DNA from: JAMQKA01 sp043951865
Lineage (GTDB): Bacteria; Bacteroidota; Rhodothermia; Balneolales; Balneolaceae
NCBI RefSeq assembly: GCF_043951865.1
Contig: NZ_JBINJF010000003.1
Span: forward strand, 178,165 to 242,164
Length of the DNA stretch: 64,000 nt
Reading direction: 5' to 3'
Shown: positions 1 to 8,734 of the stretch, piece after piece
Position numbering within the stretch: the first letter of the stretch is position 1
Layout: each line of letters begins with the position of its first letter
Translations under genes and position numbers: made by a program
The notes under the pieces: model-generated
The model's database searches: none
The model's input: only the letters and a program-made list of their open reading frames with translations
Told to the model about the DNA's origin: nothing

Positions 1-363
1 GTGCTGGTTGAACCGACTGATCCGCTTTTTAAGGATTTCCCGACGGAATACCACACGAACTGGCAGTGGTGGGATATCGTGCATGACGTGCACCCGATGG
101 TGTTAAACGACTTCCCGGCCGACCTCACGCCAAAGATACAGATGATTGACACGTGGTTTGAGGCCAGGAAACTGGGACTTCTTTTTGAGGCAAAGGTTGG
201 TAAAGGGAAACTGGTCGTCACCTCCATCGATTTTGAAAATAAACTTGCCCAGCGGCCGGCTGCCCGACAGTTATACCACAGTTTGCTTGGGTATATGGAT
301 AGCAGTGATTTCAATCCGGATACACCGGTCAACCTCAGCCTGATTGAAGAGCTGTACGAGTAA
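1..363 (+). CDS. Glycoside hydrolase family 2 protein, C-terminal fragment
   Basis: The frame is open from the first base, so the GTG at position 1 is an internal codon and the real start lies left of the window. The 120 visible residues resemble the C-terminal end of large Bacteroidota GH2 enzymes (beta-galactosidase/beta-glucuronidase type): HTNWQWWDI near residue 18, RKLGLLFEAKVGKGKLVV near residue 56 and RPAARQLYHSLLGYM near residue 84. The catalytic TIM barrel is not in view, so the substrate cannot be read. The gene ends just before a strong terminator, and the SusC/SusD and esterase genes to the right fit a polysaccharide-use setting. The GH2 assignment rests on the tail alone and is a family-level inference. 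Confidence 0.7.
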   Translation: MLVEPTDPLFKDFPTEYHTNWQWWDIVHDVHPMVLNDFPADLTPKIQMIDTWFEARKLGLLFEAKVGKGKLVVTSIDFENKLAQRPAARQLYHSLLGYMDSSDFNPDTPVNLSLIEELYE

Positions 364-373
364 ATCATTTCTG

Positions 374-420
374 CTGAACGCCAAGATTTCCTTGCCGGTA
401 GCTTGGCGTTCAGTTTATTT
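374..420 (+). terminator. Rho-independent terminator after the GH2 gene
   Basis: Perfect 12-base arms CTGAACGCCAAG (374-385) and CTTGGCGTTCAG (402-413) enclose a 16-base loop and are followed by TTTATTT. It starts 11 bases after the GH2 stop codon, as expected for a terminator of that transcript. Confidence 0.85.
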
Positions 421-563
421 ATCCGGGAGTGTGATTGGCTAAAAACTACCCTCTCTCTCCTCAGGACTTTGAGTCAAATAGATAACTTCATGCAGTCAAA
501 ATGAGCTCTTCTATGGGTGCTGTTTCTCAGACGACCGGTCACCTTGTTCTCTTTTGCAATTCT

Positions 564-2000
564 TTATTTATCAACCTCCGCCGTCGCTACGCCTGTGGTA
601 TCACGTAATCCCAGGTTGACCTCCAGTCCGGGTAGTGCGTTTTCCAGTTCCTGGGCCCCTTCCGGGGTTACACCAGTCTGCCACACAAAAAACTTTCGTA
701 AATGCGGCAACTTTTTCAACTGCTGAATACCTTCATCAGTCACTTCAGTACCATATAAATTCAGAAGTTCCAGGTTCGAAAGACCGGTAAGATGGGTAAG
801 TCCTTTGTCAGTAACGCCTGTATTTGGCAGATGAAGTCGTGTCAAGTTCGTAAAATTCCCGATGTCGACAAGGGCCGTATCGGAGATGATAGAATCTCCC
901 AGGTCAAGCCAGGTGATTTGAGTTGACACTTCTCGCAACCCACTCATCAAAGAGTCAACAGATCTATTTCGCGGAACATCAACCTGCAGCCAATTGCTCC
1001 CGGTGGCTACCGGACGAATATCTATACCCTGCTTCTCGAGATCAACAAGCACCTGCGCATTTGCCGGTGCCACCTCGGAAGCGAGCAGCTTTTCAGCGGG
1101 ACTCATATCGGCCTGTGGATCTACCAGCGTATTCAGTGCCGACTGGACCTCCTCCGAGACCTCCACTTCGGCCACTTTTTTATCAAACGGGGCTCCGCTG
1201 CTCACCCACCATTCCAGCAACTCTTTATGAGCATCCGTAAGAGGTCGTTTCCCCTCCGGCGGCATATGGTCATCGTGGGTTTCCGGCAGGAAAATCCGTC
1301 GTATCATCTCACTTTCCCCGGCATTCCCTTCTACAAAAGCCGGGCCGCTTTCTCCCCCTTTCAGTAGCAGCTCCCGAGTGTGCATCTGAAGTTCTCCCTT
1401 GCTCTTCGTTTCGTTATGACAAGAGGTACAGCGCGTTTCCAGGATGGGATCGACAATGTCACTATAGATCTGTGCTTCCTGGATATTGGTGATCTCTTTA
1501 AACCCTTTTTCCTCCTTGGGGGGCAGTCCGGCCACTGTCCGCAAACCATTTGGCATGTATTGGGTCAGGTAGTCACTTCCGTGGGTCAGGGAGCCGCCGT
1601 AATGGCCAGCCACCGCTAATGTCAGCATCATTATCGACAGTAATGACAAATATGCCCTATCTACAACCTGAGAAGGGTTTCGATCATGCTGCCACTTTAA
1701 TAAATATGCGCAACCCGAAGCCACAGCCACCCCAATCCCCGACCACTGGTGAATAGCCAGCATCTCTTCATTATATCCGCCGGCCTGGGCCAGCAAATAC
1801 CCAAGAACAGCAGCCAGCGCAGCCGATGCCGCTCCCAGCAGAAGTACAAACCCAGCCGCCGATCCAACTTTCTCAAATCGCTTGAACCGGGAAGCAATCT
1901 CAAGGATAAACGCCATTACCAGGAAGCCGATCGGCAGGTGAAGAACCAGTGGGTGAAAACGGCCTAAAAAAAGTACAATGTCAGAAACTTCTTGCTCCAT
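564..2000 (-). CDS. DUF2231-type membrane protein with c-type cytochrome domain and C-terminal leucine-rich repeats
   Basis: This 478-residue protein has three parts. Residues 1-150 hold about four membrane segments of the DUF2231 type (start LGRFHPLVLHLPIGFLVMA). Residues about 175-275 form a planctomycete-type cytochrome c domain with one haem site CTSCH (C191, C194, H195) and the later MPPEGKRPLT motif. Residues about 345-465 carry several leucine-rich repeats with T-D-K-G-L / T-D-E-G-I turns. The haem and LRR parts are probably extracytoplasmic. It lies downstream of PSD1 and DUF1501 genes on the same strand, but a TIR element separates it from the isomerase gene, so co-transcription is uncertain. 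A redox role at the membrane is inferred; no substrate is known to me for this architecture. Confidence 0.85.
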   Translation of the reverse strand: MEQEVSDIVLFLGRFHPLVLHLPIGFLVMAFILEIASRFKRFEKVGSAAGFVLLLGAASAALAAVLGYLLAQAGGYNEEMLAIHQWSGIGVAVASGCAYLLKWQHDRNPSQVVDRAYLSLLSIMMLTLAVAGHYGGSLTHGSDYLTQYMPNGLRTVAGLPPKEEKGFKEITNIQEAQIYSDIVDPILETRCTSCHNETKSKGELQMHTRELLLKGGESGPAFVEGNAGESEMIRRIFLPETHDDHMPPEGKRPLTDAHKELLEWWVSSGAPFDKKVAEVEVSEEVQSALNTLVDPQADMSPAEKLLASEVAPANAQVLVDLEKQGIDIRPVATGSNWLQVDVPRNRSVDSLMSGLREVSTQITWLDLGDSIISDTALVDIGNFTNLTRLHLPNTGVTDKGLTHLTGLSNLELLNLYGTEVTDEGIQQLKKLPHLRKFFVWQTGVTPEGAQELENALPGLEVNLGLRDTTGVATAEVDK

Positions 2001-2199
2001 GTGCTATTCTAAAATATTCATCTTCAATATCGTAGGTAATACTAGTACTCAATTTCGAAAGTAAGCGAAATTATCTAATGGTGGCTATTCGCTCATTTTG
2101 TCAGGTCATCCCCCTGCCCCCCCCTTCGAAGGGCACAACAGAGACTTAATGATGATCAAAATCAACAATTTTTAACTGCACTTTTTCTGATACTAAGTA

Positions 2200-2291
2200 C
2201 TAGGAGTCTGTCGGACTTAGCCTAATCTACTGCGAACCATCCGAATTTGGCTGATTCTCGTTACAATTCCCTAAGCCCGACAGACTCCTAG
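2200..2291. mobile_element. 92-bp MITE-like element with 17-bp terminal inverted repeats and CTAG ends
   Basis: The arms GAGTCTGTCGGACTTAG (2204-2220) and CTAAGCCCGACAGACTC (2271-2287) are inverted copies with one mismatch, 50 bases apart. Each is flanked on its outer side by CTAG (2200-2203 and 2288-2291), which could be a target-site duplication. The interior has no reading frame, so this looks like a non-autonomous insertion element. It sits in the 359-base gap 2001-2359; the rest of the gap shows only a run of eight C at 2117-2124 and no gene. Confidence 0.6.
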
Positions 2292-2359
2292 CTCACAAAT
2301 TTTCACCATTGACAACATACTACAATAACAAACCGCAGAATTTTTGTGAGAAATACGAG

Positions 2360-3280
2360 CTAACTATACCGCTCCTTCCACAGATTCAACATATGCGTGT
2401 TGATCTCCCACTGGTTTCCGAGTGGTTGCCCGGTATAGGGAACAGCTGGCATGTAGGTCGGAGGACCGAACTCGGGGGTCATCGTTAGTCCCCTGCCCTC
2501 CTCAACCTTTTGCTTTACGACGGCATCCCACCAACCAAAGTGAGCTTCCAGGGCCTGCTCCCATTCGGGGGCACGCGGATCTGAAACTTGAGGGCCTTCC
2601 GGGTGTCCAACTCTTGAATGCACGTGATCGGTGCGCTCCAACGCCAGTTCTACAGCCTCAGGCTGATTGGCCAACAACGACTCATGTACATTGCACCAGT
2701 GTGAAATGTCCAGCGTCAGGCGCAGGCCGGGAATCTGCTCAATAAACTGCTGCGTGATGTGGGCCGCAAAAAGCATGCGCGAACGATGCGTTTCATGCGA
2801 TATCCCGATTCCGCTCGACTCCTGCAGTTGCACAGTGTAATCGACAATCTTCCGGTTTTGTTCAAAGCTAAAAAAGTCGCGCCCCGAGTGACAGTTGATG
2901 AGCAACGGTTCCATCTCGACAGCGCGATCAATATTTTGCTTGAACTCGGTAAAATGTTCTTCAAAATCGTTGCTTCCGGAACCGACGAGCAGGCCGATCT
3001 TCAGATCATAATTACTGGTTACCTGAACCAACTCACGTTGCTCTTTTCTGCTGCCGGGCAGCCACACCTCAATCCCATCGTAGCCGGCTTGTTGAACCGC
3101 CTGGCAAAACTCCTCCAGTGTACCCGGGTAGCCCCACCGCGTGGCCAAATAGATAATATTAAAATCATCGGGGATGGCGAATCCGGGCCTGTTCTCTGTC
3201 TTTTTACTGGTCCCGCCGACCAGCATCCCGCCACTGCCCAGCGCTAAATTTGAGATAAACGTTCTTCGGTCTAATGGCAT
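2360..3280 (-). CDS. Sugar phosphate isomerase/epimerase-like TIM barrel protein
   Basis: This 306-residue protein begins with MPLDRRTFISNLALGSGG, a Tat-like signal, so export is likely. The rest matches the xylose-isomerase-like TIM barrel (AP endonuclease family 2) group. Candidate metal ligands are E163 in SHETHR, D191/H194 in LTLDISHW, H219/H221 in DHVHSR and E270 in TPEFGPP. Members of this superfamily isomerise or epimerise sugars, or act as hydroxypyruvate-isomerase-like enzymes. The gene follows the DUF1501 gene by 108 bases on the same strand, consistent with one operon with PSD1 and DUF1501. The exact substrate is unknown. Confidence 0.85.
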   Translation of the reverse strand: MPLDRRTFISNLALGSGGMLVGGTSKKTENRPGFAIPDDFNIIYLATRWGYPGTLEEFCQAVQQAGYDGIEVWLPGSRKEQRELVQVTSNYDLKIGLLVGSGSNDFEEHFTEFKQNIDRAVEMEPLLINCHSGRDFFSFEQNRKIVDYTVQLQESSGIGISHETHRSRMLFAAHITQQFIEQIPGLRLTLDISHWCNVHESLLANQPEAVELALERTDHVHSRVGHPEGPQVSDPRAPEWEQALEAHFGWWDAVVKQKVEEGRGLTMTPEFGPPTYMPAVPYTGQPLGNQWEINTHMLNLWKERYS

Positions 3281-3388
3281 ACTATATTATTGGTAGCTGA
3301 TGTTCAAAAAACTATGAACTCATTTTTGAGAAGAACCGGAATAAGCGAAAATCCTCATTTGCCGTCTACCCTTTCACTTCTCACTTTA

Positions 3389-4876
3389 TTACGCCAGAAT
3401 ATCTTTCACCACATGCCCGTGCACGTCCGTAAGGCGGAAATCCCGACCTTGGTGGAAATAGGTCAGCTCCTCGTGATTCAGTCCCATCTGGTGAAGAATG
3501 GTGGCCTGCAGGTCATGGATATGCACGCGATCCTTAATTCCTGCATAGCCGATTTCGTCGGTCTCGCCATAGGTTACTCCCCCTTTGACGCCGCCACCCG
3601 CCATCCAAACGCTAAACGCCTCGGTGTGATGATCGCGGCCCATAAACGGCATCTCCTGCCCGTCCCGGTTCTCCTGCATCGGGGTGCGCCCGAATTCGCC
3701 GCCCCAAACTACCAGCGTCTCTTCCAGGAGCCCACGCTGCTTCAAATCCTTAATTAGTGCCGTCATCGGCTGATCCACCTGCCTGCACTTATCCCGGAAA
3801 CCGGCATCGATACCGGTCTCCTCGTTTGTCCCGTGGGAGTCCCATCCCCAATCGAACAGTTGTACAAATCGTACGTCCTTTTCCACCAGGCGCCGCGCCA
3901 GCAGGCAGTTGTTGGCAAAAGAGGTTTTGCCCGGCTCGGTACCGTACATCTCGTGGATATAATCCGGTTCATCGGAGATATCCATCACGTCAGGTACCGA
4001 CGTCTGCATGCGAAACGCCATCTCATACTGCGAGATACGGGTCAGTATCTCCGGGTCTCCAACCTGCTCATGTTCCCTGCGGTTGATCTCATTGATCGCC
4101 TTGATCGCCTTTCTTCGAAGATTGCGGTCGATACCATCCGGGTTGGAGACGTAGAGCACCGGATCTCCCTTGGAGCGGCACTGCACGCCCTGGTAGACGG
4201 AAGGCAGAAAACCGCTGCCCCAGGCACTTTTGCCGGCACTCGGGGTTTTTCCGCCGGAAACCAATACCATAAATCCAGGCAAATTGTCATTTTCGCTGCC
4301 CAGCCCGTAGGTGACCCACGACCCCATGCTGGGACGTCCCAAACGGGGACCGCCGGTCAACATGAGCAGCTGGGCCGGAGCGTGGTTAAACTCATCGGTG
4401 TGCATCGATTTGATAATTGCAACATCATCCACAATGGTGGAAAAATGAGGCAGTAGATCGGAAACCATGGTCCCCGACTCCCCGCGCTTTTTAAAATTGG
4501 CCTGCGGTCCCATCATCTTCGGGACCCCCTCGATAAACGCAAACTCTTTTCCTTCCAGCAGTGACTGGGGACAATCTTTGCCGTGCAGCTTCTGGAGCTC
4601 GGGCTTGTAATCGAATAGCTCCAGCTGCGAAGGTGCGCCGGCCATATGGAGGTAAATAATCCGCTTGGCTTTGGGGGCAAAATGGGGAGGTTTCGGGTCC
4701 AGTGGATGCCCTCTGCCCATAGTTTGAGCATTCTTGTCATCTGAAGATGAGAACGGGTTGCACCCGGTCATGGCTGCAAAGGCCAATCCTCCCAGTCCCA
4801 GTGAGCACTTTTTAAGAAAATGACGTCGGGTTTGAGACTCCAGCTTCCGGTGGCGTAGTTCCTCGAAAATGTCCAT
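3389..4876 (-). CDS. DUF1501 family protein (sulfatase-like fold)
   Basis: The 495-residue product starts with a Tat-like signal (RRHFLKK at 17-23, then a hydrophobic stretch ending MTGC), so it is probably exported and may be lipidated. The body carries DUF1501 hallmarks: RIIYLHMAGAPSQLELFDYKP, MHTDEFNHAPAQLLMLTGG, GSWVTYGLGSEN, FVQLFDWGWDSHG and VVWGGEFGRTPM. The fold is related to alkaline phosphatase/sulfatase proteins, but the family's chemistry is not established. The start is 12 bases after the PSD1 stop. This PSD1-DUF1501 pairing is very common in Planctomycetota and recurs in Bacteroidota, so the two products probably work together. Confidence 0.92.
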   Translation of the reverse strand: MDIFEELRHRKLESQTRRHFLKKCSLGLGGLAFAAMTGCNPFSSSDDKNAQTMGRGHPLDPKPPHFAPKAKRIIYLHMAGAPSQLELFDYKPELQKLHGKDCPQSLLEGKEFAFIEGVPKMMGPQANFKKRGESGTMVSDLLPHFSTIVDDVAIIKSMHTDEFNHAPAQLLMLTGGPRLGRPSMGSWVTYGLGSENDNLPGFMVLVSGGKTPSAGKSAWGSGFLPSVYQGVQCRSKGDPVLYVSNPDGIDRNLRRKAIKAINEINRREHEQVGDPEILTRISQYEMAFRMQTSVPDVMDISDEPDYIHEMYGTEPGKTSFANNCLLARRLVEKDVRFVQLFDWGWDSHGTNEETGIDAGFRDKCRQVDQPMTALIKDLKQRGLLEETLVVWGGEFGRTPMQENRDGQEMPFMGRDHHTEAFSVWMAGGGVKGGVTYGETDEIGYAGIKDRVHIHDLQATILHQMGLNHEELTYFHQGRDFRLTDVHGHVVKDILA

Positions 4877-4888
4877 GCTACTGTCCGT

Positions 4889-7636
4889 TTATGATTTAGT
4901 AATAAATTCATCCAGGTTCATGATGGCGCTTGACACAATTGTCAAGGTTGCCAGTTCCAGGTCTTTTTTCCCGGTTAACTCCTCCGCAGCCTGGGGATTC
5001 TGCTCAAAATGGGCTTTGGTATCACGATACAGATTTTTTAGCTCTTTCAGCTTGCCCGTTCCGATATCCTGAAGCATCGCCAGGTGGTAACCGGTCTTCA
5101 ACTGCTGCTCGGTATTCACAGGAGCTTTCTCAAGTATCCGCTCCGCCAGTCCCCGGGCAGCTTCCACATATACCGGGTCGTTCAACGTGACCAGTGCCTG
5201 CAGTGGCGTATTCGTATTGACCCGCTGTGCTACACAGACCTCCCGGCTGGGGGCATCAAAAGCGATCATGGAAGGATACGGATTGGTTCGTCGCCAGTAG
5301 GTATATAAGGCACGCCGGTACCTATCTTCTCCTTCGCTTGTTTTCCATTCCAGCCCGCTGTAGACCACCTGCCAGAGTCCATCCGGCTGCGGCGGCATGA
5401 CGCTTGGACCATACATTTTGTCGCTCAACAAGCCAGCCACTGCCAACGCCTGGTCACGAACCTGTTCGGCGGTCAGGCGCACACGCGGGCCGCGGGCCAA
5501 CAAGCGGTTGTTGGGATCAAGCTCCTGCAGCTCAGGAGTGACATTCGAGGCCTGGCGGTACGCAGATGACATTACAATCTGTTTCAGCTGCTTTTTCACG
5601 CTCCACTCGTGCTGGTTCATAAACTGTAGCGCCAGCCAGTCAAGCAGCTCAGGATGCGAGGGCAGGTACCCCTGCGATCCAAAGTCAGACATAGTTTCCA
5701 CGATTCCGGTTCCAAACAATTCGGCCCACAGGCGGTTCACCGTCACGCGCGCCGTGAGGGGGTTCTCCTTGCTCACCAGCCATCGGGCCAGTCCCAGGCG
5801 ATTTTCGGGATATTCCTCCGGCATCGGGTTCAATACCTCGGGCACGCCCGGCTTCACGGTGTCTCCGTGCACCATCCAGTTACCCCGTTCAAATATCCGG
5901 GTAGTGCGCTTGTAGTTGCCTTTCAGCTCTACCATAACCGGCGTTTCGATGACCTCATCGGTATTTAGCAATGTATAAAATTTCTCGCGTGTCTTTTCGT
6001 ATCCGGGTTTACCTTTGCCCGGAAGCGACCGGTGAAAGAGGACCCACTCAATTGTATTCACATATCCTTCATTGCCGGGATCCTTGAACACAAAATAGAG
6101 ATCGGTCACCCCCTCTTGGGGAGTTATGGGGATGGAGGTGATATCAAAACTACGCGGCCCGTCATCCTCCTCGATATCCCAGCGGCCGATCATCTCACCT
6201 GCAGGATCCTCTTTTCGTATCTCCACCACGCCACTGGTTCTGTTGGTCCGGTAACTGATAAACATGCGGTCTTTCCCGGTCAGGTCTACATCTTTGATGC
6301 GAGCATGACCACCGTGCTCCACGGCCAGGTAACTGTTGGTGGAAGTAATTGTCCCTTTCTTGATCTGGTCAAATGAGTGGGCGTGGATCTTCGGTTCCGT
6401 AAGTCGAACCAACTTGGTAAAATCCTGTGTTCTTGATGATTCCTGTGGATCGGCAGTCTGCTGTCGAATCCATTGAGTAATCTCATCCAGGCGCTGCTGG
6501 TCCTCTTCCTTTTTAAATGTTTTAAGATTCGGGGCTTCGCTGGGCACATCCTCATCCGCAGTGTTGTTGAAATATGCGTATGACTTAAAAAAATCCTCAT
6601 GCCGAATCGGGTCATAGGGATGCGCATGGCACTGCACGCATTCCATCGTGGTCCCCTGCCATACATTCCAGGTGGTATTCACCCGGTCGATCACGGCTGC
6701 CACCCGAAACTCTTCGTCGTTGGTACCCCCTTCGTCATTATTCATGGTATTGCGATGAAATGCGGTTGCTATCAGCTGCTGATCTGTGGGATTGGGCAGC
6801 AGATCGCCGGCCAGCTGCTCGATGGTAAACTCGTCAAACGGCTTGTCCTCGTTAAAGGCTTTGATCAGCCAGTCGCGGTACTGCCAGATACTGCGGTGCC
6901 CATCCTTTTCATAGCCCTTGGAGTCGGCGTAGCGGGCCAGGTCCATCCACATGGCCGCCCACCGCTCTCCATATCGCGGGGAGTCCAGCAGGCGGTCCAC
7001 CACCTTCTCGTATGCGCCCGGACTGTTATCATTTAAAAAGTTTTTAAGCTCCTGTTGGGTAGGCGGAAGCCCGGTCAAATCCAGCGTCACCCGGCGCAAC
7101 AGAGTTTCTTTAGCCGCTCGTGGAGATGGTTCCAGCTCACGCTCCTCCAGTTTTCGGAGTATAAAACGATCAATATCATTTTCGACCCAATCGGAGTCTA
7201 CTTCAGGCGGCGTTACCGGCTGCGGTTTCTGATAAGACCAGTGTTCGCCCCAGTCGGCGCCCTGCTCGATCCACCGGGTCAACAATTCAACTTTTTCTTC
7301 CGGCAGGGGGTCCCCTTCAGGCGGCATCCGCTCATCCGGGTCGGGATGTGTAATGCGGCGGATCATCTCGCTTTCTTCGGGACTTCCGGGGACAATGGCA
7401 GCTTTGCCAGACTCATTCGGGCTGAAAGCCTCCTCCTGGAACAGCAGGCTGAATCCACCCGATTTCTTCACCCCGCCGTGGCAGGCGATGCAGTTTTTAT
7501 TCAAAATCGGCTTAATATCCCGGTTATAGTCTGCCGGCTCCTCGTGCGGGTATAGGACATACACCCCACAAAAAAGAAGTACAATTCCGGATAACAGGTA
7601 TATCCCGTATTTCTTGTCTGAAAAGATCCCTACCAT
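4889..7636 (-). CDS. PSD1 and planctomycete cytochrome c domain-containing protein (DUF1549/DUF1553)
   Basis: This is a 915-residue membrane-anchored c-type cytochrome. An N-terminal hydrophobic segment (residues 11-29) precedes a haem-binding PSC1-type domain with CIACH (C49, C52, H53) and MPPEGDPLPEEK. DUF1549 spans about 150-360 and contains a second conserved CxxCH (ECVQCHAH). A beta-rich middle region follows, then DUF1553 at about 610-880 (NRLGLARWLVSKENPLTARV, RVRLTAEQVRDQAL). It heads the minus-strand set with DUF1501 and the isomerase. In the family these proteins accompany carbohydrate-active genes; a periplasmic redox role on sugars is inferred, not shown. Confidence 0.93.
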   Translation of the reverse strand: MVGIFSDKKYGIYLLSGIVLLFCGVYVLYPHEEPADYNRDIKPILNKNCIACHGGVKKSGGFSLLFQEEAFSPNESGKAAIVPGSPEESEMIRRITHPDPDERMPPEGDPLPEEKVELLTRWIEQGADWGEHWSYQKPQPVTPPEVDSDWVENDIDRFILRKLEERELEPSPRAAKETLLRRVTLDLTGLPPTQQELKNFLNDNSPGAYEKVVDRLLDSPRYGERWAAMWMDLARYADSKGYEKDGHRSIWQYRDWLIKAFNEDKPFDEFTIEQLAGDLLPNPTDQQLIATAFHRNTMNNDEGGTNDEEFRVAAVIDRVNTTWNVWQGTTMECVQCHAHPYDPIRHEDFFKSYAYFNNTADEDVPSEAPNLKTFKKEEDQQRLDEITQWIRQQTADPQESSRTQDFTKLVRLTEPKIHAHSFDQIKKGTITSTNSYLAVEHGGHARIKDVDLTGKDRMFISYRTNRTSGVVEIRKEDPAGEMIGRWDIEEDDGPRSFDITSIPITPQEGVTDLYFVFKDPGNEGYVNTIEWVLFHRSLPGKGKPGYEKTREKFYTLLNTDEVIETPVMVELKGNYKRTTRIFERGNWMVHGDTVKPGVPEVLNPMPEEYPENRLGLARWLVSKENPLTARVTVNRLWAELFGTGIVETMSDFGSQGYLPSHPELLDWLALQFMNQHEWSVKKQLKQIVMSSAYRQASNVTPELQELDPNNRLLARGPRVRLTAEQVRDQALAVAGLLSDKMYGPSVMPPQPDGLWQVVYSGLEWKTSEGEDRYRRALYTYWRRTNPYPSMIAFDAPSREVCVAQRVNTNTPLQALVTLNDPVYVEAARGLAERILEKAPVNTEQQLKTGYHLAMLQDIGTGKLKELKNLYRDTKAHFEQNPQAAEELTGKKDLELATLTIVSSAIMNLDEFITKS

Positions 7637-7781
7637 GTTGTAATCACCTTAATTATCTATAAATCCCAACTATCCCTTAATTTTATAAATAATAAACATA
7701 TCATAAATAGATTATCCTACCATTGAGATGGACTTTTCTTCTACAATATGTAATCTCGCATCATATTGTCCCTGAATAATG

Positions 7782-8714
7782 TTAAATTTTTGCCCTTCCG
7801 CGGACCAGGGTACACTCTATTTCCCACTGATGAATCACGTTATTTTTTATTTTTGCCGCTTCCCCGGTTTTTATCGCTTCGGATAAAGAATCCGTTTGGG
7901 CCGTTGTTGGTTCCAGCGAAACCGTACAGCTTCGTTCTTCCCCATCCTCAGGCCAGCCCCCGTAGCAGAGCCATATCCCGAGATATGGTAATTTTCTTTT
8001 ATCAAAGCTAAAAACCAGGGTTTCATCCGCTTTACTCTTGTAAAGCCCGGCCTGGCCGATATTTGACTCGGTAGAAAACAGCTTCACAGCAACATTAGCT
8101 TCAATACTTTGAACCCTGGATAGATCAATGGCATCTGCATTTCCAACTTTAGGCGGCCAGTCGATAACATCCTCTATTGAATCAACCCCTTTCCCAGTAT
8201 ACCAGTAAACCACCACTTTTTCACTCTTGCCCAGTAAAACCCGGTCATTTGATTCTACGAAAAGCAGTGGATGGGCCGACCACAAATATTCGAGAGTACC
8301 ATCAGATTTATTCTCAAGATAATAGGTAATATTCAAACTGGAACCGTTTAATGCTATCTCTTTTGTCAGTGAATAGTTAAGCTTCTTGCCCTCAATCGAT
8401 AATGTAATCGATTCTTCATCTTTTTGATGGTATTCCCAGGAACGACTCCAAAGCTCGCCGTGATCGGGCAGCTCTACCGATCCATTTTCAGTTTGCACTT
8501 GGCAGGCTTCGATGGTGGGGAAACACTCGTCAAAACCATAGGCAAATCGCAGATCAAAGGGGTCCCCATAATCAGGTTGTACAGGACGCTCTGAAGGTGG
8601 GTCCAACAAAAATTCAGTGCCGGTCTTTTTACTAAACAGGCTCACCATCTTGCCTCCCATTTCCGGGTTCAGGATAATCTTGATATGCTCATTCTCAAGC
8701 TTCTGCAAATTCAA
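7782..8714 (-). CDS. Aldose 1-epimerase-like protein
   Basis: This 310-residue protein lacks a signal peptide and looks like the galactose-mutarotase beta-sandwich family: ENEHIKIILNPEMGGKMVSLF at the start, PDHGELWSRSWEYH around 95 and YYLENKSDGTLEYLWSAHPLLF around 150. It would interconvert sugar anomers or bind sugars in the cytoplasm. It starts 20 bases after the stop of the large FG-GAP lipoprotein gene, so the two are probably co-transcribed within the polysaccharide-use region. The 145 bases downstream, before the PSD1 start, contain no gene. Confidence 0.75.
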   Translation of the reverse strand: MNLQKLENEHIKIILNPEMGGKMVSLFSKKTGTEFLLDPPSERPVQPDYGDPFDLRFAYGFDECFPTIEACQVQTENGSVELPDHGELWSRSWEYHQKDEESITLSIEGKKLNYSLTKEIALNGSSLNITYYLENKSDGTLEYLWSAHPLLFVESNDRVLLGKSEKVVVYWYTGKGVDSIEDVIDWPPKVGNADAIDLSRVQSIEANVAVKLFSTESNIGQAGLYKSKADETLVFSFDKRKLPYLGIWLCYGGWPEDGEERSCTVSLEPTTAQTDSLSEAIKTGEAAKIKNNVIHQWEIECTLVRGRAKI

Positions 8715-8734
8715 ATATATTCTTTTTTCTTTTC

